From contig NZ_JBQEKA010000008.1 in the NCBI RefSeq assembly GCF_052103615.1, positions 1 through 64,000 on the forward strand: 64,000 nucleotides of DNA. The letters run 5' to 3'. This document shows positions 28,067 through 37,379 of this stretch, in pieces. The first letter of the stretch is position 1. Every line of letters starts with the position of its first letter. Both the position numbers and the translations under genes were made by a program. A model generated the notes under the pieces. It was not told the origin of the DNA and did not search any database. It saw nothing but the letters and a program-made list of their open reading frames with translations. The DNA comes from Kerstersia sp052103615 (GTDB lineage: Bacteria > Pseudomonadota > Gammaproteobacteria > Burkholderiales > Burkholderiaceae_B).

Positions 28067-29047
28067 TCAGTTCAACTCGCTGGGCGCAATGCCATAGCGT
28101 TGACGAAATGCCGTGGCGAAATTGGAGGCATGCCGGTAGCCCGCGAAATGCGCCGCTTGCTGCACACTCCAGCCCTGCGCCAGATAGCCGCGGGCCACTT
28201 CCAGCCGGCGCTCGCGCAGCCAGGCAAAAACCGGGCGCTGGTACACCGCCTGGAATTTGACGCGTAATGTGCTGGGACTCATGCAGGCCAAACCGGCCAA
28301 TTCTGCTAGCGTGAAATCTTCGCCCGGCGCGTGATAAAGACGTTCGCGCACTCGCTCCAGCCGTTGCCGGTCTCGTGCCGAAATCCTTATCTTCCGCTCA
28401 TCGGCCTGAGCGCCTCCCGCCAAGGCATGCGCCAGCACTTGCAGGCCCACCCCTTCCAGCAAGAGGCAGTGCATGGCGCCTTGCCACGCGCTTTCCGCCA
28501 TCAGCTGCTCTATGGATTGCAGAAGATGGGCCGGTACCGCCCAGCGCTGCAAGCGCCCTCCGCCCGCGCTCATCACCTTGGCGGCTGCTTCTGCCAGCAG
28601 CGCATCCGCGGCGGCGTCAGAGGGATCGAACGAAATATTGAGACTGCGCAGCCGTTGCCCGGCAGGATGCAGCGCGGTCATGGCCATGGCATCGCCGCAG
28701 GCGATACTGGCGCCGCTTTGCGCCACGATAGCCTGCGCATCCTGCGCATCCTGCGCATCCAGCTGGGCCTGCGCACGGCCTTGCAGCATGACAATGGCGG
28801 AAAACTGCGGCGTTGCCGTGGCAGTCGCGGCGTACTGGCGGCGGGCAAAAATGTCCGACAGCACAAGCGTCAGCCCTGAGCGGATGCGGTGCTCCTGGAC
28901 GCGGCCTTGCGCGATGCAAAGTTGCGCCATGCTCCGGCTGGAGCCCTCATGCTCAGGCAGGCCATAGCGGAATCCCGCGCGCCCGCCCAAGCCGTCAAAA
29001 TCAGACAGGGTGAAGCTAACGCTAGAGGATGAAGATGCAGCAGTCAT
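28067..29047 (-). CDS. AraC-family transcriptional regulator (PchR-like)
   Basis: A 326-residue regulator with an N-terminal sensing domain and a C-terminal double helix-turn-helix (about 225-326: FTLAELAGLACMSPSTLRVKFQAVYQRPVFAWLRERRLEVA, then AAHFAGYRHASNFATAFRQRYGIAPSEL). The layout resembles PchR-type siderophore regulators, but no ligand is established. A 9-bp repeat encodes DAQDAQDAQ near residue 100. It lies upstream of a Bcr/CflA exporter. Confidence 0.85.
   Translation of the reverse strand: MTAASSSSSVSFTLSDFDGLGGRAGFRYGLPEHEGSSRSMAQLCIAQGRVQEHRIRSGLTLVLSDIFARRQYAATATATPQFSAIVMLQGRAQAQLDAQDAQDAQAIVAQSGASIACGDAMAMTALHPAGQRLRSLNISFDPSDAAADALLAEAAAKVMSAGGGRLQRWAVPAHLLQSIEQLMAESAWQGAMHCLLLEGVGLQVLAHALAGGAQADERKIRISARDRQRLERVRERLYHAPGEDFTLAELAGLACMSPSTLRVKFQAVYQRPVFAWLRERRLEVARGYLAQGWSVQQAAHFAGYRHASNFATAFRQRYGIAPSELN
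28732..28758. repeat. 9-bp in-frame tandem repeat
   Basis: Three perfect copies of CCTGCGCAT encode three Asp-Ala-Gln triplets in the AraC-family regulator. Confidence 0.85.
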
Positions 29048-29220
29048 TGCCTGGCCAACAGAGATTTTCGCGGCTTAACCGCACGATGCTGGCTGCCCTG
29101 CGCAGGACAAACGGAACTGGCGGAACAGGCGAAAAAAGCGGAACAGGCAGGACAGGAGAACCGGCATGCCTGCCATTGTGACATGCCGTCCAAATATCAG
29201 AAAAGCTTGCGGGCCTCTGT

Positions 29221-29246
29221 CCGGCAGCCGCCTGCGCGGCTGCCGG
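29221..29246 (-). terminator. Hairpin after metE
   Basis: CCGGCAGCCGC and GCGGCTGCCGG form an 11-bp stem with a CTGC loop, 26 bases past the metE stop. The T-rich stretch follows only some 15 bases later, so intrinsic termination is probable but not certain. Confidence 0.6.
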
Positions 29247-29271
29247 GGTGGAGGGTTGGCTGGGCTGGACT

Positions 29272-31569
29272 TCAGGCCGCCTTGCGCAGTTCGCGCGCGG
29301 CGTCCACCATGGCTTCCAGCGCAGCGCGGGTTTCCGGCCAGGCACGCGTTTTCAGGCCGCAATCCGGGTTCACCCACAGGCGATCCTTGGGCAAACGGGC
29401 CGCTGCCTTCTTCATCAATTCCACCATCCACTGCACTTCCGGCACATTAGGCGAGTGGATGTCATACACACCAGGGCCGATATCGTTCGGATAGTGGAAG
29501 GTTTCGAAGGCTTCCAGCAGCTCCATGTTCGAGCGCGAGGTTTCGATGGTAATGACATCCGCATCCATGGCGGCAATGGAGTCAATAATGTCATTGAACT
29601 CCGAATAGCACATATGGGTATGGATCTGCGTGTCGTCCCGCACCCCCGCCACCGACAGGCGGAAACTGTCCACCGCCCAATCCAGGTAGGTATCCCAGTC
29701 GGCACGGCGCAACGGCAGGCCTTCGCGGATGGCCGGCTCGTCGATCTGGATGATGCGGATACCGGCCTGCTCCAGGTCCACGACTTCGTCGCGCAAAGCC
29801 AGGGCCAGTTGGCGGCAGGTATCTTCACGCGGCTGATCGTCACGCACAAAAGACCATTGCAGAATCGTGACCGGCCCGGTCAGCATGCCCTTGACCGGGC
29901 GCCCCGTCAGAGACTGGGCATAAGAAGACCAGCCTACCGTCATCGGCGCCAGGCGGGCGACGTCACCGAAAATAATGGGCGGTTTGACGCAACGGGAACC
30001 ATAGCTCTGCACCCAGCCATTGCGGGTAAAGGCAAAACCGGCCAGCAATTCGCCAAAGTATTCCACCATGTCATTGCGTTCTGGCTCACCGTGCACCAGC
30101 ACATCCAGGCCGACGTCTTCCTGGAAACGGATCACGGCTTCGATTTCCTTGCGGATGGCGGCTTCATAAGCAGCATCGGTCAGGGCGCCCGATTTCCAAT
30201 CGCGGCGCAGCGCGCGGATTTCTGCCGTTTGCGGGAAAGAACCGATGGTTGTCGTCGGATAAGCCGGCAGTTTGAACAGCGCCTGCTGGGCCGCGATGCG
30301 CTGCGGGAACGGCGCGCGCTCACGCGAGACTTCCGCCACGGCCTGCAAGCGCCGCTCAACGGCCGGATTATGAATGCGGCGCGAACTGCTGCGGGCAGCC
30401 AGCGCCTGGCGCTGCACCTGCAGCGCCGCCTGTGTGGACGCATCCGCCGTGCCGCCGACCGCTGCCGCCAGCCACTTGAGTTCGTCCAGCTTTTGCACGG
30501 CAAACGACAGCCAGCTTTTCAGCTCGGCATCCAGCTCGGTTTCATGCGCCAGATCGACTGGCACATGCAGCAGCGAGCAAGACGGCGCCAGCCAGAGGCG
30601 CTCGCCCAGACGTTCCCGGGCAGGCGCCAGCAACGCGGCGGCGGCATCCAGATCGGTACGCCAGATATTGCGGCCATTGATGATGCCGGCCGACAAGACC
30701 TTGTCTGCGCCAAGGGCATGCAGGACAGCATCCAGCTGCGCCGGGGCGCGCACCAGATCAATATGCAGACCGGCAAGCGGCAAGGCTGCGGCCATCGCCA
30801 GATTGTCCTGCAACCCGCCAAAATAAGAGGCCAGCAACACCTTGGGGCCAACATGGCCCAGGCGGGCATACACCGTCTGGAACGCGTCGCGCCAGGTTTG
30901 CGGCAGATCCAGCGCCAGGATGGGCTCGTCGATCTGCACCCATTCCACGCCCTGCGCGGCCAAGCGAGCCAGCACATCGGCATAGACTGGCAGCAGCGAC
31001 GGCAGCAGCGCCAGCTTGGCTTCATCGCCCGCGCCGCCAGCAAAGGCATCCCCCTTGCCCAGCCACAGCCAGGTCAGCGGCCCCGGAATCACCGGCTTGG
31101 CCTGATAGCCCAGCGCCTGCGCTTCAGCGACCTGCTCAAACAGGTAATCGCGGGCAATGCGGAAGGTCTGGCCCGGCGTCAATTCCGGAACAATGTAGTG
31201 ATAGTTCGTATCGAACCACTTGGTCATTTCGCAGGCCGCGGCCGGCGTGCCTGAGGGCGCGCGGCCGCGGCCCATGCGAAACAGCGTGTCCAGATCCACA
31301 TCCGCACCGGACGGATGACCGAAACGCGCAGGCACGGCGCCCAGCAGCGTGGTCCATTCCAGAATCTGGTCATACCAGGCGAAATCACCGACCGGCACCA
31401 GAGACACCCCTGCCTCAGCCTGCATACGCCAGTGCGCCGCGCGCAGCTGCGCCCCCGTGGCGATCAAGGCTGCCTGATCCTGCTTGCCCGCCCAATACGC
31501 TTCCACCGCCCGCTTGAGTTCCCGTTGAGCACCGATACGCGGGAAACCCAGATTATGAATTTTCGTCAT
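29272..31569 (-). CDS. metE: Cobalamin-independent methionine synthase MetE
   Basis: A 765-residue enzyme that transfers methyl from 5-methyltetrahydropteroyl-triglutamate to homocysteine. Two TIM-barrel halves: N-terminal IHNLGFPRIGAQRELKRAVEAYW and C-terminal YPTTTIGSFPQT, with zinc ligands in HTHMCYSEF and in VNPDCGLKTR. Full length. AGGGG precedes the ATG. It is divergent from metR, which activates metE in response to homocysteine in other bacteria; two matching operator-like sites lie between them. Confidence 0.98.
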   Translation of the reverse strand: MTKIHNLGFPRIGAQRELKRAVEAYWAGKQDQAALIATGAQLRAAHWRMQAEAGVSLVPVGDFAWYDQILEWTTLLGAVPARFGHPSGADVDLDTLFRMGRGRAPSGTPAAACEMTKWFDTNYHYIVPELTPGQTFRIARDYLFEQVAEAQALGYQAKPVIPGPLTWLWLGKGDAFAGGAGDEAKLALLPSLLPVYADVLARLAAQGVEWVQIDEPILALDLPQTWRDAFQTVYARLGHVGPKVLLASYFGGLQDNLAMAAALPLAGLHIDLVRAPAQLDAVLHALGADKVLSAGIINGRNIWRTDLDAAAALLAPARERLGERLWLAPSCSLLHVPVDLAHETELDAELKSWLSFAVQKLDELKWLAAAVGGTADASTQAALQVQRQALAARSSSRRIHNPAVERRLQAVAEVSRERAPFPQRIAAQQALFKLPAYPTTTIGSFPQTAEIRALRRDWKSGALTDAAYEAAIRKEIEAVIRFQEDVGLDVLVHGEPERNDMVEYFGELLAGFAFTRNGWVQSYGSRCVKPPIIFGDVARLAPMTVGWSSYAQSLTGRPVKGMLTGPVTILQWSFVRDDQPREDTCRQLALALRDEVVDLEQAGIRIIQIDEPAIREGLPLRRADWDTYLDWAVDSFRLSVAGVRDDTQIHTHMCYSEFNDIIDSIAAMDADVITIETSRSNMELLEAFETFHYPNDIGPGVYDIHSPNVPEVQWMVELMKKAAARLPKDRLWVNPDCGLKTRAWPETRAALEAMVDAARELRKAA

Positions 31570-31660
31570 TTATAAATACCCCTGTACAAATTATTTTCAA
31601 GACAAAGACATTTTGCTAGGGAATACAACAATGACAAAATCAAATATCACATCCATAAAA

Positions 31661-31702
31661 TGAGATAAACTCATATAAGGCATGAACATGAGCAAAACTC
31701 AT
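31661..31702. promoter_or_regulatory. Pair of MetR-like operators between metE and metR
   Basis: ATGAG-ATAAA-CTCAT (31660-31674) and ATGAG-CAAAA-CTCAT (31688-31702) are two matching dyads with centres 28 bp apart. MetR sites in enterobacteria read TGAA-N5-TTCA; here the form TGAG-N5-CTCA keeps the spacing and symmetry. The surrounding 349-base region holds no gene. Confidence 0.7.
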
Positions 31703-31918
31703 GAAAATACGTTTTCGGCTCACGCCGGAACGCCGGATGCCGGTTTTTCCCGGCCCTGGACGCCTTTTTGTATGCCTTCCTTTATTTAGAATTCTTATCC
31801 AACACGCAGACTTGCCAGCCGTTCAGCCCCCCACCGGATGCGCCTGCCCGCCAGCAACGGGCATCTTCCCGGCGGCATGCGCCCGGCCCGCATAGCCAAG
31901 CTGCCCTATTCAGACACC

Positions 31919-32833
31919 ATGATAGAAATTCGCCACCTGGAAACCCTGTGCGCCATCCGCGATGGCGGCAGCCTGCTCGAAGCGGCCGAACGGCTCCATG
32001 TCACCCAATCCGCGCTCTCGCATCAGCTGCGCGAACTGGAAAGCCGCCTGGGTGTTTCCTTGCTGAACCGCCGCACGCGGCCAGCCCGGCTGACGACGGC
32101 GGGCTTGCGCCTGCTGGCGCTGGCCGACGACATCCTGCCCAAAGTGCGCACCGCGGAACGTGAAATCACACGCCTGGCTGCGGGCCGCACCGGCCGTCTG
32201 CACCTGGCCATTGAATGCCATTCCTGCTTCCAGTGGCTGATGCCTGCCATGGATGAATTCCGTGCCAAGTGGCCGGAAGTCGCCCTGGATTTATCGGCGG
32301 CCTTTTCCTTCGCGCCGCTGCCGGCCCTGCTGCGCGGCGATCTGGATCTTGTCGTGACCTCAGACCCGCAAGCCCTGGAAGCCGTCGCCTATGTGCCCCT
32401 GTTCCGCTATGAACTGGTGCTGGCCGTTTCCCAAAGCAGCCCGCTGGCCGAACATAGACATATCGAAGCAATCCATCTGGCCGACCAGACGCTCATCACC
32501 TATCCGGTAGAGCGCCAGCGCCTGGACGTCTTCACCGCCTTCCTGGATCCGCAGGATATTGAACCTGCCGCCATTCGCAAAGCGGAACTGACCCCCATCA
32601 TTGCCCAGCTGGTTGCCAGCAACCGGGGTGTCGCCGCCCTGCCCAACTGGGCGCTGACGGAATATCTGAATCAAGGCTGGCTGCACATTGCCAAGCTGGG
32701 ACGCCAAGGTGTCTGGCGGACGCTCTATGCCGCCGTGCGCGCAGAAGACGAACAGGCGCCCTATATGCAGGAATTCCTGAAAATTGCCCGGACGGTCTGC
32801 TTCAAGACACTGTCAGGCATTCATGAGGTCTAA
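31919..32833 (+). CDS. metR: LysR-family regulator MetR
   Basis: A 304-residue LysR regulator. MIEIRHLETLCAIRDGGSLLEAAERLHVTQSALSHQLRELESRLG is the typical MetR N-terminus, and the sensing domain includes ECHSCFQWLMPAMDEFRAKWPEV. MetR uses homocysteine as co-activator for metE and metH. I chose the ATG at 31919; the frame is open further upstream. It is divergent from metE and convergent with recX, whose stop lies only six bases away. Confidence 0.94.
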   Translation: MIEIRHLETLCAIRDGGSLLEAAERLHVTQSALSHQLRELESRLGVSLLNRRTRPARLTTAGLRLLALADDILPKVRTAEREITRLAAGRTGRLHLAIECHSCFQWLMPAMDEFRAKWPEVALDLSAAFSFAPLPALLRGDLDLVVTSDPQALEAVAYVPLFRYELVLAVSQSSPLAEHRHIEAIHLADQTLITYPVERQRLDVFTAFLDPQDIEPAAIRKAELTPIIAQLVASNRGVAALPNWALTEYLNQGWLHIAKLGRQGVWRTLYAAVRAEDEQAPYMQEFLKIARTVCFKTLSGIHEV

Positions 32834-32838
32834 TCGGT

Positions 32839-33540
32839 CTAATCCGAAAAATCCTCAAACCCTTCCATGCCCTCGGGTTCGGACTGGCCACGCAGGGCAA
32901 GTTTGAGCACCTTGCCCACGACATGCCCGGCAAAGCCACGGGCAGCCAGGAAGCGGGCCTGGCGCGCATATTCCTTGGGCGTATCCGGCAAGGCCTTGCC
33001 TTCAAAACGCTTGCGCCAGACTTGCACGGCACGCTCGTATTCCGTCGCCCGCAAGTCCTCGGACAAGGTATCCAGCAATTCATCCGCCACGCCCTGGCGG
33101 CGCAGATCACCGATGATGCGGCGCTCCCCCTGGCGGGCGCTGCGCTGGTTCAGCTGGCTGCGCGCATAGCGCTCGTCGGAGAGCCAGCCTTCGCGCTGCA
33201 AGCCATCCAGCAATGCCGTCAGGGTTTCTTCATCCGGCGCATGCAGCGCGAGACGCCGGCTCAATTCCTTGCGGCTGTATTCCCGGCGGGATAACAGCCC
33301 CACGGCCCTGGCCTTGAGCGACGGCCCGCGCCTTGCTGCGCGGGCCTCAGGTGCCGCCGCTAGTTCCGGCGCTATTTCCGCCGCAGGTTTCGTATCAGCC
33401 GATACCGGGCCTGCGAAATCGGCGCCGCCCACCGCTGCGCCGGACTCGAAATCTTCATCCTCGTCCGGCTCTCTGTAGGCATCACCCAGCGTGGCGCGCT
33501 TGGGCGTCAGCGGGGGATTGTTGCGCCAGCTTGCGTTCAC
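32839..33540 (-). CDS. recX: RecA regulator RecX with an N-terminal extension
   Basis: A 233-residue RecX, which binds inside the RecA groove and limits filament growth. The conserved part starts near residue 75 (LKARAVGLLSRREYSRKELSRRL) and continues with GWLSDERYARSQLNQRSARQGERRIIGDLRRQGV. Family members are usually about 150 residues, so roughly 70 acidic, Ala-rich residues are extra. The predicted start is a GTG at 33540, five bases after the recA stop, so a later start is possible. Cotranscribed with recA. Confidence 0.9.
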   Translation of the reverse strand: MNASWRNNPPLTPKRATLGDAYREPDEDEDFESGAAVGGADFAGPVSADTKPAAEIAPELAAAPEARAARRGPSLKARAVGLLSRREYSRKELSRRLALHAPDEETLTALLDGLQREGWLSDERYARSQLNQRSARQGERRIIGDLRRQGVADELLDTLSEDLRATEYERAVQVWRKRFEGKALPDTPKEYARQARFLAARGFAGHVVGKVLKLALRGQSEPEGMEGFEDFSD

Positions 33541-33545
33541 AGGCT

Positions 33546-34628
33546 TCAGTCAGCGATGCCGCCTTCCGCCTCACCCTTCTTGCCCGCCGGGGCTGCCGCT
33601 GACGCCGCCCGCAAGGAAATCCCCAGGCTTTCGCGTACCCGGTTTTCGATTTCCACGGCAGTATCCGCGTGTTCTTTCAGGTACTCGCGGACATTGTCCT
33701 TGCCCTGGCCGATGCGCGTGCCGCTATAGCTGTACCAGGCGCCAGACTTTTCAACGATACCGGCCTGCACGCCCAGGTCGATGATTTCCCCTTCGCGCGA
33801 AATGCCCGAACCATACATGATGTCGAACTCGGCCTGTTTGAAAGGCGGCGCCACCTTGTTCTTGACGACCTTGACGCGGGTTTCATTGCCCACGACCTCG
33901 TCGCCGCGCTTGATGGAACCGATACGGCGGATATCCAGACGGACGGAGGAATAGAACTTCAGCGCATTGCCGCCCGTGGTGGTTTCCGGGTTGCCGAACA
34001 TCACGCCGATCTTCATGCGGATCTGGTTGATGAAGATCACCATGCAATTGGTGCGCTTGATGGTGGCAGTCAGCTTGCGCAGCGCCTGGCTCATCAGGCG
34101 GGCCTGCAAACCAGGCAGGGAATCGCCCATGTCGCCTTCGATTTCAGCCTTGGGCACCAGTGCCGCGACCGAGTCGATGACAATCAGATCCACCGAGCCT
34201 GAACGCACCAGGGCATCGGTAATTTCCAGCGCCTGCTCGCCGGTATCCGGCTGGGAAATCAGCAGGTCGGACAGGTTCACGCCCAGCTTGGACGCATATT
34301 GCACATCCAGCGCATGTTCAGCGTCGATGAAGGCGCAGGTGCCGCCGACCTTCTGCATTTCAGCGATGACCTGCAGGGTCAGCGTGGTCTTGCCCGAGGA
34401 TTCCGGACCGTAGATTTCCACCACGCGGCCGCGCGGCAGGCCGCCGACGCCCAGGGCGATGTCCAGCCCCAGCGACCCCGTGGAGACCACCTGGATATCG
34501 TGCTCGACTTCGTTGTCGCCATAGCGCATGACGGAGCCTTTGCCGAACTGCTTTTCGATCTGCGACAGCGCGGCGGACAGCGCCTTGGCTTTTTCCGACG
34601 CGGCGGCCTTGCTGAGTTTGTCGTCCAT
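33546..34628 (-). CDS. recA: Recombinase RecA
   Basis: A 360-residue recombinase for strand exchange and SOS induction. Walker A GPESSGKTTL, LIVIDSVAALVPKAEIEGDMGD, the DNA-binding loop INQIRMKIGVMFGNPETTTGGNALKFYSS and the acidic C-terminal region are all present. Full length, no intein. A LexA box lies 86 bases upstream. recX follows immediately. Confidence 0.98.
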   Translation of the reverse strand: MDDKLSKAAASEKAKALSAALSQIEKQFGKGSVMRYGDNEVEHDIQVVSTGSLGLDIALGVGGLPRGRVVEIYGPESSGKTTLTLQVIAEMQKVGGTCAFIDAEHALDVQYASKLGVNLSDLLISQPDTGEQALEITDALVRSGSVDLIVIDSVAALVPKAEIEGDMGDSLPGLQARLMSQALRKLTATIKRTNCMVIFINQIRMKIGVMFGNPETTTGGNALKFYSSVRLDIRRIGSIKRGDEVVGNETRVKVVKNKVAPPFKQAEFDIMYGSGISREGEIIDLGVQAGIVEKSGAWYSYSGTRIGQGKDNVREYLKEHADTAVEIENRVRESLGISLRAASAAAPAGKKGEAEGGIAD

Positions 34629-34713
34629 GTATGAATCCTTAAGCTGAGTAGATGCCCGGAAGCTGACCGGAGCGCCGACAACCAGGTACCGTCGGCATTA
34701 TGGCATCAGATTA

Positions 34714-34733
34714 TACTGTACAAAAAACCAGCA
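34714..34733 (-). promoter_or_regulatory. LexA (SOS) box upstream of recA
   Basis: TACTGT-ACAAAAAA-CCAGCA matches the LexA site CTGT-N8-ACAG except for one base in the second half. Its distance from the recA start is typical. Confidence 0.8.
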
Positions 34734-34890
34734 TGACAAATCCGCCACAGCCCGCCGCTGTCATCCGGCAGCCTTACTAACGATTTCTGACACTTGCCCG
34801 GGGCGGCATCGCGCCGGGCCATCACCTGCGGCACGGCGGGAAGAATTATTCAGGACGCTGTCAGACCAGAGAGACTAGACTGGCTTCCAT

Positions 34891-35042
34891 GATGGCGGAC
34901 ACCGGTTCCCCCGCATGACAGGCACAGCCCCCCTGTGCCGCATGTCCGGTGCCGCTTCATCGCTGGCGCCGTGCCCCCGCGAGCAATTCGCACGACGCCG
35001 AGCGTTCCCCAACGGCCTGGTCCATGACCAGGCCGTTTTTTT
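34891..35042 (+). ncRNA. Candidate structured RNA with intrinsic terminator
   Basis: This non-coding stretch between divergent recA and rdgC folds, read on the plus strand, into three consecutive elements. The first has an outer stem GCGG-(A)-CACCGG / CCGGTG-CCGC (34895-34905 with 34946-34955), which encloses GGCACAG-C5-CTGTGCC (34921-34939). The second pairs GGCGCCGTGC with GCACGACGCC (34965-34974, 34990-34999), with one mismatch. The third is AACGGCCTGGTC/GACCAGGCCGTT (35011-35037) followed by a T run, a textbook terminator. I recognise no riboswitch or known small-RNA family. It could be a free small RNA or an rdgC leader with an attenuator. I could not find a convincing promoter. Confidence 0.6.
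35011..35042 (+). terminator. Intrinsic terminator upstream of rdgC
   Basis: A 12-bp stem AACGGCCTGGTC / GACCAGGCCGTT with a 3-base loop, running into seven Ts. No protein gene on the plus strand precedes it, so it probably ends a non-coding transcript. Confidence 0.88.
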
Positions 35043-35127
35043 GCCCCCGGCCATCTCACAGGCAAACCGCCGCCGATCCCCCCGTCTGTCGGGCCTGTAT
35101 TAGAATGCCCACTTTTGCGAGCGCGCC

Positions 35128-36030
35128 ATGTGGTTCAAGAATCTGAAACTCTATCGTCTGAATCCCAGCTGGAATCCCAGTGTGGACGAGCTGGACGAAC
35201 AGCTGGCCACCCTGGCTTTCACCCCCGGCAACAGCTCGCAGCCGCAAACCCTGGGCTGGACGCCAGTCCGCGAAAATGGCCGTTTCGCCCATGCCATCGG
35301 TGATCAGATCCTGATCTCGCTGCGCACGGAAAAAAAGCTGCTGCCCAGCACCGTGGTCAATCAGGTTGCCAAAGAGCGTGCCGCCGATTTCGAAGCCCAG
35401 CAGGGCTACAAGCCTGGCCGCAAGCAAATGAAGGAACTGAAGGAGCGTATCTATGATGAATTGCTCCCGCGCGCCTTCAGCATCAGCCGTGACACGCTGA
35501 TCTGGATAGACCGCAAGAACCGCTGGCTGGCCATAGACGCGGCGGCTTCCGCCAAGGCCGACGAGGCCCTGGGCCTGCTCGCCAAGACGCTCAGCCCCTT
35601 CCCCGCCGAACCGCTGTATGTGGAACAGTCCCCCGGCGCGGCCATGACGGGCTGGCTGGCCGAAGATGAAGCGCCTGCCGGTTTCACCATCGACCAGGAC
35701 ACCGAACTGCGTGCCGCCGGTGATGGCAAAGCCGCCGTGCGTTACGTCAAGCATGCCCCGGAACCTGAGGAGCTGCGCCGCCACATTGCCAGCGGCAAAC
35801 AGTGCACGCGCCTGGCGCTGACCTGGGAAGACCGCGTGTCCTTCGTCCTGACCGATGCGCTGGACATCAAGCGCATTGCGCCGCTGGATGTGCTCGCGGA
35901 AAACAGCGAAGCCACCGGCCTGGCGGAAGATGAGCGTTTCGACACGGACATGACGCTGATGACGGGCGAACTGGCCAAGATGGTCGCCGCGCTGGTAGAT
36001 GCCCTGGGCGGCGAAAAGAAATCCAGCTAA
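35128..36030 (+). CDS. rdgC: Recombination-associated protein RdgC
   Basis: A 300-residue ring-shaped DNA-binding protein that restrains RecA. MWFKNLKLYRLN, the phrase LGWTPVRENGRFAHAIGDQILISLRTEKKLLPSTVVNQV, and GRKQMKELKERIYDELLPRAF are diagnostic. Full length. It lies beside recA and recX, which it modulates, but is divergent from them and preceded by a strong terminator. Confidence 0.96.
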   Translation: MWFKNLKLYRLNPSWNPSVDELDEQLATLAFTPGNSSQPQTLGWTPVRENGRFAHAIGDQILISLRTEKKLLPSTVVNQVAKERAADFEAQQGYKPGRKQMKELKERIYDELLPRAFSISRDTLIWIDRKNRWLAIDAAASAKADEALGLLAKTLSPFPAEPLYVEQSPGAAMTGWLAEDEAPAGFTIDQDTELRAAGDGKAAVRYVKHAPEPEELRRHIASGKQCTRLALTWEDRVSFVLTDALDIKRIAPLDVLAENSEATGLAEDERFDTDMTLMTGELAKMVAALVDALGGEKKSS

Positions 36031-36038
36031 GCACGGTC

Positions 36039-36057
36039 AGGCCCTTCCTGCGGGCCT
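36039..36057 (+). terminator. Candidate terminator of rdgC
   Basis: AGGCCC and GGGCCT form a 6-bp stem nine bases after the rdgC stop. The T run is minimal. Confidence 0.4.
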
Positions 36058-36213
36058 TGATCGCTGGCGGGCGCAGCCGTTATCACTGCGCCTGGTCCTG
36101 CCCTCCCCAGCCGCGCCGATTTGTCTGGCGGCGGCTTTGGGAGGATACTTGAAGCACGCGGCACCACCCACCGCTGCCCGCACGGGCCGACTTCAGCAAG
36201 GACACCTCCTGAT

Positions 36214-37272
36214 ATGGATCTCGCAGCAGCATTCTGCCAACGGCTGGCTATCGCTCACCCCATCATTCAGGCGCCCATGGCGGGCGTGGCCACCCCGGCA
36301 CTCGCTGCGGCCGTCTCCAATGCCGGCGGCCTGGGTTCGCTGGGCATAGGCGCCAGCACCACCGAGCAGGCGCGGCAAATGATACGCGCCACGGCCAAGC
36401 TCACGCAGCACCCCTTCAACATCAATGTATTCAGTCACGCTCCCGCCCGCCGCGATGCCGAACGCGAAGCTGCCTGGCTGCGCCACCTGGCCCCGCTGTT
36501 CGCCCGTTTCGGCGGCCAGCCTCCTAGCCATCTCAAGGAAATCTATTTCAGTTTTCTGGGGGATGACAGCATCCTGGCCATGCTGCTGGAAGAGCGTCCT
36601 GCGGTCGTCAGTTTCCACTTCGGCCTGCCCGGCCCGGCTCAAGTCCAGGCGCTGCACGATGCCGGGATCTACCTCATGGCCAGCGCGACCAGCCTGGAAG
36701 AAGCCCGCCGCATCGAAGCCGCCGGGCTGGATGCCATTGTCGCGCAAGGCATAGAAGCGGGCGGCCACCGCGGCATGTTCGACCCGGAAGGGCCGGATGA
36801 AGCGCTGGGCACCCTGGCCTTGCTGCAAGGCCTGAGCGGCCAGGTCAAACTGCCGCTTGTTGCCGCTGGCGGCCTGATGAACGGCAGTGATATCCACGCC
36901 GCCCTGCAAGCCGGCGCCAGCGCTGCGCAACTCGGCACCGCTTTCATCCTCTGCCCGGAATCCTCGGCCAATGACGCCTACCGCCAGAATTTGCGCCAAG
37001 CCGCCGGCCGCGAAACCCGCCTGACCCCCGTCCTATCGGGACGGCCGGCTCGCGGCCTGCTCAATACCCTGATCCGCCACGGCGAAGCGCCCGGCAGTCC
37101 GCGCCCCGCAGACTACCCGCTGGCCTATGACGCCGCCAAGCAACTCAATGCGCTGGCCAGCGCCCAGGGCGAAACCGGCTACGCGGCGCAATGGGCCGGA
37201 CAAGGCTTCGCGCAAGCGCGGGAGCTGCCCGCCGCGGACATGCTGCGCACCCTGGCTGAAGAACTGGCGGCA
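36214..37272 (+). CDS. Nitronate monooxygenase family protein, 3' end in an assembly gap
   Basis: At least 353 residues of an FMN-dependent NMO/2-nitropropane-dioxygenase-like TIM barrel. MDLAAAFCQRLAIAHPIIQAPMAGVATPALAAAVSNAGGLGSLG is the classic start, SFHFGLP and AQGIEAGGHRGMFD contain the catalytic His and FMN-phosphate region, and VAAGGLMNGSDIHAALQAGASAAQLGTAF completes it. Only the last few residues are lost in the 100-N gap, since the family is about 350-360 long. AAGGA lies 11 bases before the ATG. It detoxifies nitroalkanes such as 3-nitropropionate in known cases. Confidence 0.9.
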
Positions 37273-37372
37273 NNNNNNNNNNNNNNNNNNNNNNNNNNNN
37301 NNNNNNNNNNNNNNNNNNNNNNNNNNNNNNNNNNNNNNNNNNNNNNNNNNNNNNNNNNNNNNNNNNNNNNNN
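37273..37372. other. 100-base assembly gap
   Basis: 100 Ns between the convergent ends of the nitronate monooxygenase and TRAP-binding-protein genes. The real length is unknown. Confidence 0.95.
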
Positions 37373-37379
37373 GGCGCAT

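Noticed and set aside
29248..31254. 668-codon open frame on the plus strand
   Set aside because: Antisense shadow of metE.
34915..35103. 62-codon frame on the plus strand between recA and rdgC
   Set aside because: It spans the stems and terminator of the RNA candidate, has no ribosome site and no similarity.
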